Assembly: GCF_003206045.1 (NCBI RefSeq)
Contig: NZ_PZJM01000003.1
Coordinates: 113,836 to 177,835, forward strand
DNA length: 64,000 nucleotides
Direction: 5' to 3'
From: Salinicola lusitanus
Lineage (GTDB): Bacteria > Pseudomonadota > Gammaproteobacteria > Pseudomonadales > Halomonadaceae
In this document: positions 1 to 7,888 of the stretch, in pieces
Numbering within the stretch: position 1 is the first letter of the stretch
Layout of the letters: every line of letters starts with the position of its first letter
The notes under the pieces: generated by a model
Database searches by the model: none
What the model was told of the DNA's origin: nothing
Seen by the model: only the letters and a program-made list of their open reading frames with translations
Translations under genes and position numbers: made by a program

Positions 1-22
1 AGCGGCTTTTTCATGGAGAATA

Positions 23-98
23 TGGTGGAGCCTAGCGGGATCGAACCGCTGACCTCAACACTGCCAGTGTTGCGCTCTCCCAGCTGAGCTAAGGCCCC
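23..98 (-). tRNA. tRNA-Ala (anticodon GGC)
   Basis: On the minus strand a 76-nt cloverleaf can be folded. The acceptor stem GGGGCCT pairs with AGGCTCC through one G-T pair, the anticodon loop CTGGCAG gives anticodon GGC (alanine, GCC codons), the T-loop is GTTCGATCC, and the 3' CCA is encoded at 23-25. It is read away from gacA and is probably the first or only gene of its transcript; the downstream side lies outside the window. Confidence 0.95.
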
Positions 99-128
99 AG
101 AAACATGCTGCCCTGATGGACGCGACGC

Positions 129-157
129 ACTATAAAAGTCCCCTTCCCTCAGGTCAA
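129..157 (-). promoter_or_regulatory. Sigma-70 promoter of tRNA-Ala
   Basis: On the minus strand TTGACC (157-152) is followed after 18 bases by TATAGT (134-129). A GC-rich discriminator (GCGTCGCG) comes next, as in stringently controlled stable-RNA promoters, and the tRNA begins about 30 bases downstream at 98. The assignment is by consensus only. Confidence 0.65.
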
Positions 158-480
158 GCCCTGCTCATCAAGAGGTAACCCTGTCGGTGTCGTGGCGACC
201 GCCATGGAAGCGGGTCGGCGCAAGACTTTGTCGGTCGCAAATTCACCGCCGAACATGGAGTATTTGGTCCAAGAACATGTCACACTACTTGACAGCGCGG
301 AAGTGGAACTTCCCTTCGTAAACGGACAGGTTCCGATGATAAAGATATTGGCGTTGTTCAGGCTTTCGCCGGCTCGTGGAATGAGAGCGCAACACCAATC
401 ATAAAGAAGGCTCGCCGCCGGCCGCTGGCACAGCAGTCGACGGCAGGGCCTTCAGGGGCAGCGGGAATCCAGGAGTCATC
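158..480. other. Intergenic region upstream of gacA, no gene seen
   Basis: This stretch separates the divergent tRNA-Ala and gacA. A short open frame at 192-404 has no ribosome-binding site, no recognisable motif and no homology that I can recall, so it was not called. The only signal I can point to is AGGAG at 470-474, the ribosome-binding site of gacA. Promoters for gacA should lie here but no strong consensus was found. Confidence 0.4.
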
Positions 481-1128
481 TTGATCAGGGTATTAGTAGC
501 CGACGATCACCATCTGGTTCGCACGAGCATCGCGCGCGTCATGGCCAGCGAACCCGACATCGAGGTCGTTGCCGAAGCCGACAGCGGAGAAAGTGCGTTA
601 CAGAGCTGCCGGGAACATGCGCCGGATATCGCGATGATCGACATTCGGATGCCGGGAATCGGCGGTCTGGAGACCATTCTGAAACTCCTCAAGACTCAGC
701 CCGACACCCGGATCATCGTACTGACAGGGCATGTCGAGGAGAGCACGGCGCAACGCTTGATAGATTCCGGCGTCACCGGCTTCATCAGCAAGGGCACCGA
801 ACTGGATCTGATGATCGAGGCCGTGCGCCGGGTCGCGGAGGGGAAGCGCTTCATCAGCCCGGACATCGCCCAACGCGTGGTGCTGGCCCGCAGCGAGGGC
901 CGCCAGAGCCCATTCGACCAGCTCTCCCATCGTGAACTGCAGATCGCGACCATGATCATTCACTGTCACAAGGTCAGCCGTATCTCGGAGCAGCTCTGCC
1001 TGAGCCCCAAGACGGTGAACACCTACCGCTACCGGATATTCGACAAGTTGAAGGTGCAGTCCGATGTGGAGTTGACGCACCTCGGCCTTCGGCATGGCCT
1101 GCTGGACGGTTTCGAACCCAAGTCGTGA
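481..1128 (+). CDS. gacA: GacA/UvrY-type response regulator
   Basis: A 215-residue LuxR/NarL-type response regulator of the BarA-UvrY (GacS-GacA) system, which normally activates CsrA/RsmA-titrating small RNAs. The N-terminal receiver domain shows the acidic pair (VADDHH, about residues 7-9), the phospho-acceptor Asp in DIRMPG (about residue 54) and a conserved Lys in SKG. The C-terminal helix-turn-helix (about 145-205) contains LSHRELQI and LSPKTVNTYRYRIF, nearly the E. coli UvrY wording. The start is TTG, chosen for AGGAG six bases upstream. It lies 70 bases before uvrC, the same order as in E. coli and Pseudomonas. The cognate sensor kinase is not in this window. Confidence 0.93.
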   Translation: MIRVLVADDHHLVRTSIARVMASEPDIEVVAEADSGESALQSCREHAPDIAMIDIRMPGIGGLETILKLLKTQPDTRIIVLTGHVEESTAQRLIDSGVTGFISKGTELDLMIEAVRRVAEGKRFISPDIAQRVVLARSEGRQSPFDQLSHRELQIATMIIHCHKVSRISEQLCLSPKTVNTYRYRIFDKLKVQSDVELTHLGLRHGLLDGFEPKS

Positions 1129-1198
1129 AGACCAGTCGAACGCGATGGAAATGCATGGAGCCCACCGTGCTCGTATGGGACTTTGATATACTCGGGGC

Positions 1199-3040
1199 AT
1201 GAGCGAACTCTCGATCGATACCCCATCGCGCTTCGACGCCAAGCACTTCCTGAAATCGGTCTCGGAGTCGCCGGGCGTCTACCGTATGCTCGACGAACAG
1301 GCCAACGTGCTCTACGTCGGCAAGGCCAAGCGCCTGAAACCGCGACTCGCCAGTTACTTCCGCGGCGCCTTGAATACCAAGACCCAGGCGCTCGTGGCAC
1401 GCATTCAGGACATCCAGATCACGGTCACCCGCAGCGAGACCGAGGCCCTGCTGCTGGAGCAGACCCTGATCAAGGAGCTGCGGCCGCCCTACAACATTCT
1501 GCTGCGCGACGATAAATCCTACCCTTACGTCTTCGTTACCGATCGGCACGCCTACCCAGCGCTCGAGTTCAAGCGCGTCCGCCAGAAGCGGCGCGACGGC
1601 CGTTATCTCGGCCCGTACCCGAGTTCGACCGCGGTACGCGAGAGCCTCTCGCTGATGCAGAAGATATTTCGCATCCGCAACTGCGAAGACAGCGTGTTCG
1701 CACACCGGCACCGGCCGTGCCTGCAATATCAGATCAAACGTTGCAGCGCCCCCTGCGTCGATTACATCAGCGAAGCCGACTATCGCCAGGATATCGAGCA
1801 CGCCGTAATGTGCCTCGAGGGGCGCAGCGAGCAGGTGACCCAGCAGCTTACCGCAAGCATGGAGCGTGCCAGCGATGCGCTCGACTTCGAGGAAGCGGCA
1901 CGCTTGCGCGACCAGATTCAGCAACTGCGCCGACTGCAGGAGAAGCAGTTCGTCGATAATGCCGATGGCGATGCCGACATTTTTGCCCTGGCCGAACAGC
2001 CCGGCGGGCTCTGTATCAGCGTCCTGTCGATTCGCCAGGGTCGCATGATGGGTGCGCGTCATCACCAGCCCGACAATGGCCTGGACCTGGGGGCCGAGGA
2101 GCTGCTCAGCGAGTTCGTCAGCCAGTTCTATCTCGGCCAATCCAAGGAGATCCCGCTCGAGATCATCGCCTCGCACCCGTTGACCGACAGCGAGTTGCTG
2201 CAATCGGCACTGAGCGAGCACGCCGGTCGGCGCATTCGGGTCGCGTCTCAAGTGCGGGGCCATCGCGCCCAGTGGCGCCGACTGGCCATCACCAACGCCG
2301 AGCAGCACTTGGCGACCCAGCTCGCCAACCGCAGCCAGTTGGGCAAGCGTTTCGAGTCGCTGCGCCAGGCGCTGGATGTACCGGTCGCCCCCGCCCGGCT
2401 CGAGTGCTTCGATATCAGCCACAGCCACGGCGAAGCGACCGTGGCATCCTGCGTCGTGTTCGACCAGAATGGTCCGGCCAAATCCGACTACCGACGCTTC
2501 AACATCGAAGGGGTAGCCGCAGGCGATGATTACGCGGCGATGCGCCAGGCCCTGACCCGACGCTTCAAGCGACTGCAGAAAGGTGAAGGCAAGCTGCCCG
2601 ACATCCTGATCGTCGATGGCGGCAAGGGCCAGTTGAACATGGCCCGGGAGGTACTGGCCGAACTGGAAGTCGTCGATGTCGCGCTGATCGGCGTCGCCAA
2701 GGGAACGACCCGGAAGGCCGGTCTGGAGACGCTGTTCATCGAGACGGTGGACCGCACCCTCAACCTCGATACCAGTTCACCGGCACTCCACCTGATCCAG
2801 CACATTCGCGACGAGGCCCACCGCTTCGCGATTACCGGCCACCGTCAGCGCCGTGACAAGCAGCGTCGTACCTCCTCGCTGCAGGATATTCCCGGCGTCG
2901 GCCCGAAACGTCGCCGAGAGCTGTTACGCTTCTTCGGTGGCCTGCAAGGCGTGCGCAAGGCAACCCGAGACGATCTTTCCCGCGTTCCGGGCATCAACGA
3001 GCAGATGGCGGCCACCATACATCAGGCGCTCCATGGATGA
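1199..3040 (+). CDS. uvrC: Excinuclease ABC subunit C
   Basis: UvrC (613 residues, normal length) makes the dual incisions in nucleotide excision repair with UvrA and UvrB. The N-terminal GIY-YIG nuclease (about residues 15-95) shows GVYRML and LYVGKAKRLK. A four-Cys-type region around CLQYQIKRCSAPC (about 172-184) follows, then a UVR motif (about 205-240), the RNase H-like second nuclease with CFDISHSHGE and VDGGKGQL, and a C-terminal helix-hairpin-helix pair (IPGVGPKRRRELL and VPGINEQMAATI). The next gene, pgsA, starts 61 bases downstream. The gacA-uvrC-pgsA order is widely conserved in gammaproteobacteria, so co-transcription is likely. Confidence 0.97.
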   Translation: MSELSIDTPSRFDAKHFLKSVSESPGVYRMLDEQANVLYVGKAKRLKPRLASYFRGALNTKTQALVARIQDIQITVTRSETEALLLEQTLIKELRPPYNILLRDDKSYPYVFVTDRHAYPALEFKRVRQKRRDGRYLGPYPSSTAVRESLSLMQKIFRIRNCEDSVFAHRHRPCLQYQIKRCSAPCVDYISEADYRQDIEHAVMCLEGRSEQVTQQLTASMERASDALDFEEAARLRDQIQQLRRLQEKQFVDNADGDADIFALAEQPGGLCISVLSIRQGRMMGARHHQPDNGLDLGAEELLSEFVSQFYLGQSKEIPLEIIASHPLTDSELLQSALSEHAGRRIRVASQVRGHRAQWRRLAITNAEQHLATQLANRSQLGKRFESLRQALDVPVAPARLECFDISHSHGEATVASCVVFDQNGPAKSDYRRFNIEGVAAGDDYAAMRQALTRRFKRLQKGEGKLPDILIVDGGKGQLNMAREVLAELEVVDVALIGVAKGTTRKAGLETLFIETVDRTLNLDTSSPALHLIQHIRDEAHRFAITGHRQRRDKQRRTSSLQDIPGVGPKRRRELLRFFGGLQGVRKATRDDLSRVPGINEQMAATIHQALHG

Positions 3041-3101
3041 GCGCACATAGCAGGCGTAAAATGCCCGACTCTCATCTCCCAGTAAGGACGCTAGCGGCAC
3101 G

Positions 3102-3650
3102 ATGAACATTCCCAATATGCTCACCCTGGCAAGAATCGTGTTCATCCCGCTAATGGTGGTGTTGTTCTACTTGCCCTACGCCTGGAGCCTGCTGGTGACG
3201 GCAGCCCTGTTCGGGCTGGCGGCCATCACCGACTGGCTGGACGGTTACCTCGCCAGGCGCTGGGACCAGAGCACGCCGTTCGGCGCTTTTCTGGATCCCG
3301 TCGCGGACAAGGTCATGGTCGCCGTCGCCCTGGCGCTGCTGATCGAGCGCTACGAGGCGTTCTGGCTGACGCTGCCGGCACTGGTCATCATCGGTCGCGA
3401 GATCGTGATCTCGGCGCTGCGCGAGTGGATGGCGGAGATCGGACAGCGCAAGCGAGTTGCGGTCTCCTGGATCGGCAAGTCGAAGACCACGCTGCAGATG
3501 ATCTCGCTACTGCTGCTTCTGGGCTTCCCGCCGCTCTCCCCGATTGCCAACATCGGCATCGTGCTACTCTATGCAGCGGCCAGCCTGACCCTGTGGTCGA
3601 TGATCCAGTATCTCAGGGCGGCGTGGCCGGAACTCACCCGCTCGCTATAA
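3102..3650 (+). CDS. pgsA: CDP-diacylglycerol--glycerol-3-phosphate 3-phosphatidyltransferase
   Basis: An integral membrane enzyme of 182 residues that makes phosphatidylglycerophosphate, the committed step to phosphatidylglycerol and cardiolipin. The CDP-alcohol phosphatidyltransferase signature D-x2-D-G-x2-A-R-x8-G-x3-D-x3-D is seen in [10 protein letters not shown] followed by [10 protein letters not shown] (about residues 46-72). The hydrophobic segments fit a protein with several membrane spans. The N-terminus [12 protein letters not shown] matches the family, which fixes the start. A second, distinct member of the superfamily is encoded at 9620-10381. Confidence 0.95.
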   Translation: MNIPNMLTLARIVFIPLMVVLFYLPYAWSLLVTAALFGLAAITDWLDGYLARRWDQSTPFGAFLDPVADKVMVAVALALLIERYEAFWLTLPALVIIGREIVISALREWMAEIGQRKRVAVSWIGKSKTTLQMISLLLLLGFPPLSPIANIGIVLLYAAASLTLWSMIQYLRAAWPELTRSL

Positions 3651-3670
3651 GCGAAAAGTGACATAAGCGT

Positions 3671-3698
3671 TTGACAGGTACGCACTTATCCTTATAAT
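3671..3698 (+). promoter_or_regulatory. Consensus sigma-70 promoter of the tRNA-Gly-Cys-Leu operon
   Basis: A perfect TTGACA (3671-3676) is followed after 16 bases by a perfect TATAAT (3693-3698), then a GC-rich discriminator GCGACGCG. tRNA-Gly begins at 3713. Perfect hexamers plus a GC discriminator are typical of growth-rate and stringently regulated stable RNA promoters. Confidence 0.85.
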
Positions 3699-3712
3699 GC
3701 GACGCGTGTTCA

Positions 3713-3787
3713 GCGGGAATAGCTCAGTGGTAGAGCATCGCCTTGCCAAGGCGAGGGTCGGGAGTTCGAATCTCCTTTCCCGCTCCA
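3713..3787 (+). tRNA. tRNA-Gly (anticodon GCC)
   Basis: A 75-nt cloverleaf with acceptor arms GCGGGAA and TTCCCGC, D-arm AGCTCAGTGGTAGAGC, anticodon loop with GCC, T-loop GTTCGAATC and an encoded CCA. It is the first gene of the Gly-Cys-Leu tRNA operon, equivalent to E. coli glyW-cysT-leuZ. Its 3' part is partly duplicated about 60 bases downstream. Confidence 0.96.
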
Positions 3788-3813
3788 AACACGAAGTGTC
3801 ATGGAAACGGTAA

Positions 3814-3873
3814 GCGAAGGTCGGGAGCTGGAACGCCAGCCCGGTCGATCTCTTTTCCCGCTCCAAACACGAA
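3814..3873 (+). repeat. Degenerate second copy of the tRNA-Gly 3' half
   Basis: Bases 3814-3827 match tRNA-Gly positions 3751-3764 at 13 of 14 sites (GCGA-GGTCGGGAG). Bases 3854-3873 match 3776-3795 exactly over 20 bases, covering the acceptor 3' strand, CCA and eight bases beyond. The middle differs: 11 bases of T-arm in the real tRNA are replaced by 26 bases containing a short inverted repeat (CTGG-AACG-CCAG). There is no 5' half, so this is not a functional tRNA. It resembles the tRNA-end repeats known from the E. coli tyrT operon, or a scar of integration at the tRNA 3' end. Confidence 0.8.
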
Positions 3874-3950
3874 TCTCGATCCTGCCGATTCGACGCGAAT
3901 TGTCATGGTAATGACAGTTCGAAAGACAGATCTGCAGTGAATCGACAAAA

Positions 3951-4024
3951 GGCTGGATGGCAGAGTGGTTATGCAGCGGACTGCAACTCCGTGTACGCCG
4001 GTTCGATTCCGACTCCAGCCTCCA
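3951..4024 (+). tRNA. tRNA-Cys (anticodon GCA)
   Basis: A 74-nt cloverleaf: acceptor GGCTGGA pairs with TCCAGCC, the anticodon loop CTGCAAC gives GCA, the T-loop is GTTCGATTC, and the terminal CCA is encoded. It is the second gene of the Gly-Cys-Leu tRNA operon. Confidence 0.96.
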
Positions 4025-4126
4025 CTTCTTCTCGGCGGTGAATCCTTCATGATTCGATCGCCATACTCGGCTACCGGCGCCCTGCCTGAGCAAAGGCCTC
4101 CGGAATAAAGTAGCCGAATGCGTCCA

Positions 4127-4213
4127 GCCCGGATGGCGAAATTGGTAGACGCAAGGGACTTAAAATCCCTCGGTGGCAACACCGTGTCGGTTCGAGCCCG
4201 ACTCCGGGCACCA
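4127..4213 (+). tRNA. tRNA-Leu (anticodon UAA)
   Basis: An 87-nt class II tRNA with acceptor GCCCGGA / TCCGGGC, anticodon stem GGGAC/TCCC around a loop containing TAA, a long variable arm (CTCGGTGGCAACACCGT), T-loop GTTCGAGCC and an encoded CCA. It closes the Gly-Cys-Leu operon and corresponds to E. coli leuZ. Its 3' end borders a 656-base stretch without a clear gene. Confidence 0.96.
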
Positions 4214-4869
4214 TCTTCCGATTTGCTACCGACCATCAATCAATGATCATCTCCCCGCTTTCCACCTGTTTCCGCTCTCCCGCGCGATAACCTGAGCCAG
4301 ATCGGTACCTCGGTAATGCAGCCGGGCTGTCGGTTTTCTGCCATGAGGATGAGCCCGGCAAACGCTTTCTGGTCGGCGTGACGGGACGAAGTGTGGACGA
4401 AAAAGCGACCCGGTGGCACACGGAAAGAGACGCCATATGCACCAGGTCGAAGTCGTCGCAGGGAAGCGACACAAACCCATAGCGGATACGAACCGACATC
4501 GGCATCCGCTCGGTTACCGGCACTGAACTCGCACCCCTGACCGTCTGGTGACTGTTCTATCGGCCAGCGTCCCGATGACTTGAACTCGACGCCCCGGGCT
4601 TGGCGCCGTGCGTCCCAGAAGCGCCGCGCCTGGCCTGAACGTCTCGATCCGCCAGTCGCCTCCGTCCGAGGACATCGCAACCAGATTCCGCCGTCCAGCA
4701 CCAGCGCAAACCCGCTCGACGGCGCGTTGAAACCAGACCGGTGGGACAGAAAAAACCCCGGCCAGGGGGATGGCCAGGGAGGTTGGAGACGACGGAAGGC
4801 CTCTCGAAGGCGCCCCGAACTCTCGAGGCGCGAGACAGAATTTTCTGCGATTGCGATCCTGATTGACGC
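4214..4869. other. Gene-poor stretch after tRNA-Leu, possible decayed sequence
   Basis: I can support no intact gene here. On the minus strand two overlapping frames (4236-4523 and 4240-4701) have a protein-like composition that switches from one frame to the other near 4390-4400, which would suit a frameshifted, decaying gene. I do not recognise any family in them. Because it directly follows a tRNA 3' end, degraded mobile DNA is possible, but no integrase motif was seen in this stretch. Confidence 0.3.
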
Positions 4870-5238
4870 TCAGTCGATGCTGGCAAACGTCATTTCGACA
4901 TGGCCGCGATCCGTCGGCTGGCCAACACTCTGCAGCGCCCGGGCGGCAGCGACGCTCTGCCCGCCACCGATCAGGCCTTCATTACCCGCCGGGATATCGG
5001 TAGCGTGCATGGTGCTGACGGAGACATAGTTCAAGGCCTCGTCGGCGGCGGCGCTGTGGCCACCATTGACCGGGTTGACACGATACTGGGTCGGCAGCGC
5101 CTGGAACTCGGAAGTTTGCTGGGCGTTCAGTGCCTGATGCTGGCTGGCAAAAGCTTCTTCGGCCTGAGCGCTATTGGCCTGAGCGGCAGCGGGCAGCGCG
5201 ATGGCCAGTGCGATTGCGGCAAGAATGGCGGTTTTCAT
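4870..5238 (-). CDS. Small secreted protein of unknown function
   Basis: A 122-residue protein with a clear signal peptide: MKTAILAAIALAIALPAAAQA, with likely cleavage after AQA (about residue 21). The mature part is short, acidic and Ala/Gln/Ser-rich, has no cysteine, and contains a Gly-rich stretch (GNEGLIGGGQS). The start is supported by GGAG upstream of the ATG at 5238. I do not recognise the family. Its A/Q-rich helix (about 22-48) followed by a Gly-rich tail resembles small periplasmic stress-type proteins only in general composition. It is flanked by non-coding DNA and seems to be transcribed alone. Confidence 0.7.
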   Translation of the reverse strand: MKTAILAAIALAIALPAAAQANSAQAEEAFASQHQALNAQQTSEFQALPTQYRVNPVNGGHSAAADEALNYVSVSTMHATDIPAGNEGLIGGGQSVAAARALQSVGQPTDRGHVEMTFASID

Positions 5239-5471
5239 GATTCGTTCTCCAATGGCTTTTTTCGTTTTCTTTCTTCGGTTGGCCCCTTGGCCTTGACCGT
5301 TGATGCCATTATGGGAACGAGACAGTTAGCATGCGAATCGAAGACCTCGAAAGCGACTATCGCCGAAATCGATAGGCCGATATGGACGCCGCGCACACGG
5401 GCACTGGCCTCTCGCGCGGCTGGCGTAATGGTCCATCCAGAGACGAGACCTGGCACGGGTACCCATCTTGC

Positions 5472-6344
5472 TCATGGAGACGCGGCTCCGTCCTGGGTCT
5501 GTGCTGAAGCGACGATGCGCTCCAGTACCGGAATCCAGCAGGATTCGACATTCAATCCGAACCGTTCGCCCAGGGTGTCGATCATCTCCTCGACCGAGAG
5601 GTAGTGCTCTTCGATATCTCCCGTCACCCATGCCACCTTCAACCGATTGCTCGCCAAGGTATAACGCGCTTCGGGTGTGGTCATGGCCACCATCAACCGG
5701 CTGCGGAAGTGTGATTCCGGGCAGCGGGATACATAGTGGTTGGCCATCTGGTAATCGATGGGCTCCCAGGGAAAATCGAGAATCTCGTACAGGGCCTGCC
5801 AGGCGTGATCATGATGTGACTCGACCATGAAGCCGCTCATCGTCTTGCGCAGCCGATAAGCGCCGTAGGCATACTGCCGGGGACGCTCCGGCTGCCATAG
5901 GAGCGGCTCATTGGGCATGAAACTGCCGAAACCGACATCCACCAACCACAGGGCGTCGTCCACCACCACTTTCAAGGATGCGTGTGTCGCTGCCGGGGCG
6001 GGGCCTTCCAGCTCGTGGCCGACCCATACCCGGGCCAGATGGGTTTCCACCGAATACCCCAGCGCTTGCAGCACACGCTGCAGCAGGCTGGTGTGTTCGA
6101 AACAGTAGCCTCCCCGTCGTCGACGAAGCATCTTGTCATCGACGGCGTTCGGGTCGAGCGAGATCTCCCGCCCCAGCAATACATCGATCGCCTCGAAAGG
6201 AATGGAGGCCATGTGATGGGCAACGATGGAACGCAGCGTCCCCAGCGTCGGGGACAGAGCACCCGAGAGTCCGATACGCTTCAAATAGGCTGGTAGATCG
6301 ACGCTGGCCATCGCCTGGCCGGAGAGTGGAACGATAGCTGACAT
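5472..6344 (-). CDS. nat: Arylamine N-acetyltransferase
   Basis: A 290-residue enzyme that transfers acetyl groups from acetyl-CoA to arylamines and hydrazines by a Cys-linked ping-pong mechanism. The catalytic triad is visible: Cys81 in RGGYCFEH, His121 in THASLKV and Asp136 in VDVGFG. Family features ASIPFEAIDVLLGR (about 46-59) and LLQRVLQALGY also match. The length fits the family (270-290). The ATG at 6344 has GAGGAG upstream. The gene stands alone, between non-coding DNA and the integrase remnant next to dusA. The natural substrate cannot be told from sequence. Confidence 0.92.
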   Translation of the reverse strand: MSAIVPLSGQAMASVDLPAYLKRIGLSGALSPTLGTLRSIVAHHMASIPFEAIDVLLGREISLDPNAVDDKMLRRRRGGYCFEHTSLLQRVLQALGYSVETHLARVWVGHELEGPAPAATHASLKVVVDDALWLVDVGFGSFMPNEPLLWQPERPRQYAYGAYRLRKTMSGFMVESHHDHAWQALYEILDFPWEPIDYQMANHYVSRCPESHFRSRLMVAMTTPEARYTLASNRLKVAWVTGDIEEHYLSVEEMIDTLGERFGLNVESCWIPVLERIVASAQTQDGAASP

Positions 6345-6569
6345 GATGGAGCTCCTCTGAACGACGAGCGCAGCGTAATTCCTCGACTTTACTTGAGGTC
6401 AAGCCCGTGATGGCCCGTTGGACGCCCGCTCGAGAAACCCTTTCGGCAGAGCTTGGCGGGCACCACAATGAACGACGCTACCCGTACTCCCTGATCGCTG
6501 TATCGCCCGAGCCCGGCCTTGGCTGGATCCACCCATGTCGGCGCACCGCATCGAGAAGGACGGCGCGCT
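6345..6569. other. Non-coding segment between nat and the integrase remnant
   Basis: This holds the nat ribosome-binding site and presumably its promoter. The minus-strand reading frame of the integrase remnant runs on through it to 6399 but loses family resemblance after about 6570, so this is probably rearranged or decayed mobile-element DNA. No gene is called. Confidence 0.35.
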
Positions 6570-6728
6570 GAGCTCCAGTTCTCGGCGCTTGGCCCACTCT
6601 TCAGTCATCGCCTTGCGCGGGAAGGTCCGCGACTCTGTATAATCCCCGCTCCCTCGGTGGGCGATGCGGATCCGAGCCAGGTATGAGAAACTGCCGCCCT
6701 TCTTTTGCCGCTTGACGATGGTGGCCAC
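6570..6728 (-). pseudogene. N-terminal remnant of a phage-type (tyrosine recombinase) integrase
   Basis: A GTG at 6728 has a strong ribosome-binding site (GGGAGGGG). It begins VATIVKRQKKGGSFSYLARI and continues with SRTFPRKAMTEEWAKRRELEL. This is the typical arm-type DNA-binding N-terminus of P4/phage integrases: a basic start, a three-strand sheet, then K-x-F-x-x-K-x-x-A-x-x-W-A. About 53 residues are recognisable; the core-binding and catalytic domains (R-H-R-Y) are missing. It is read away from dusA, starting about 100 bases upstream of it. That is where integrases of dusA-targeting prophages and islands sit. I infer the scar of an excised or deleted island. Confidence 0.7.
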
Positions 6729-6829
6729 TGCCCCTCCCGAAATGTGACAAATCCGGATGCCGCGCGGTGCCAGATTTGTGACAACACGACACGCAAAACG
6801 CGGCAAAACCACTGTAAATATTACCAGTT

Positions 6830-7888
6830 ATGGCCATGAACGAAAACGCCACAAACCGCGGAAACGCTACAACCACGCGGCCTGCGTTGGATAGGACTTT
6901 CTCGGTCGCGCCGATGATGGACTGGACCACCCGGGACTACCGAGCCTTCGCCCGCTGTCTGACCCGCCGCGCTCTGCTGTATACGGAGATGGTCACCACC
7001 GGCGCGATTCTGCATGGCTCGCCGCGGGAGCGTTTCCTGGGTTACGACGCCGTAGAGCATCCGCTGGCGCTGCAATTGGGTGGCAGCGATCCCGGTGAAC
7101 TGGCCGAATGCGCGGCCATCGCCGAAGCGTGGGGCTACGACGAGGTCAATCTCAACGTGGGCTGTCCGAGCGATCGGGTGCAGAACAACCTGATCGGCGC
7201 CTGCCTGATGGGTTATCCCGACAAGGTGGCCGAAGCCGTCGCCGCCATGCGCCGCGCGGTATCGATTCCCGTCACGGTGAAGTGTCGCATCGGAATCGAC
7301 GACCAGGACGAAGATGCCGATCTCGAGCGCTTCATCGATCGGGTCGCCGACGCCGGCTGCGATACCTTCATCGTGCACGCTCGCAAGGCGTGGCTCCAGG
7401 GACTCTCCCCCAAGGAAAATCGCGACGTCCCGCCGCTCAACTATCCCCGCATTTACCGACTCAAGGCACAGCACCCCGAACTGCACATCGGGATCAATGG
7501 CGGTATCAAGACGCTGGAAGCCTGCAGGGGGCATCTCGACGCTGGCGCGGATAGCGTGATGATCGGTCGGGAGGCCTACCAGAATCCGTGGCTGCTGGCC
7601 GATGTCGACAGCACCCTCTACGGTGTCGAGCCGCCGGCCACCAGCCGCCACGAGGCGGCGCGGGCCTTTCGTCCCTACGTGATGGAACGGCTGGCCGAAG
7701 GCGTCAAGCTCAACCATATCACCCGGCATCTGCTGGGACTGTTCCAGGGCTGTGCCGGCGGCAGGCGCTTCCGGCGCTATCTTTCGGAAAGCGCCCACAA
7801 GGAGGGTGCCGGTATCAGCGTCTACGATGACGCCATCGGCCTGGTCGACGAGCGTCGGCTGGCCGAGCCGGCCCGGGAGCGCGCCTAG
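6830..7888 (+). CDS. dusA: tRNA-dihydrouridine(20/20a) synthase DusA
   Basis: An FMN enzyme of 352 residues that reduces uridine 20/20a in the tRNA D-loop. The family signature SVAPMMDWTTRDYR lies at about residues 24-37, the catalytic Cys is in NLNVGCPSDRVQNN (about 106-119), and FMN phosphate-binding segments follow (HIGINGGI, GADSVMIGREAYQNPWL). The DusA-specific C-terminal helix region (about 265-340) is present. No good Shine-Dalgarno precedes the ATG at 6830; another ATG lies two codons in. The 3' end overlaps the convergent 7885-8907 gene by four bases. The 5' coding end of dusA is a known attB site for integrative elements, which fits the remnant just upstream. Confidence 0.95.
   Translation: MAMNENATNRGNATTTRPALDRTFSVAPMMDWTTRDYRAFARCLTRRALLYTEMVTTGAILHGSPRERFLGYDAVEHPLALQLGGSDPGELAECAAIAEAWGYDEVNLNVGCPSDRVQNNLIGACLMGYPDKVAEAVAAMRRAVSIPVTVKCRIGIDDQDEDADLERFIDRVADAGCDTFIVHARKAWLQGLSPKENRDVPPLNYPRIYRLKAQHPELHIGINGGIKTLEACRGHLDAGADSVMIGREAYQNPWLLADVDSTLYGVEPPATSRHEAARAFRPYVMERLAEGVKLNHITRHLLGLFQGCAGGRRFRRYLSESAHKEGAGISVYDDAIGLVDERRLAEPARERA

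Noticed and set aside
192-404. Short open frame (70 codons) upstream of gacA
   Set aside because: No ribosome-binding site, no motif, and codon composition unlike its neighbours; probably chance in the intergenic region.
974-2428. Long minus-strand frame opposite gacA and uvrC
   Set aside because: It is antisense to two clear genes; such shadow frames are common in high-GC DNA and it has no recognisable domain.
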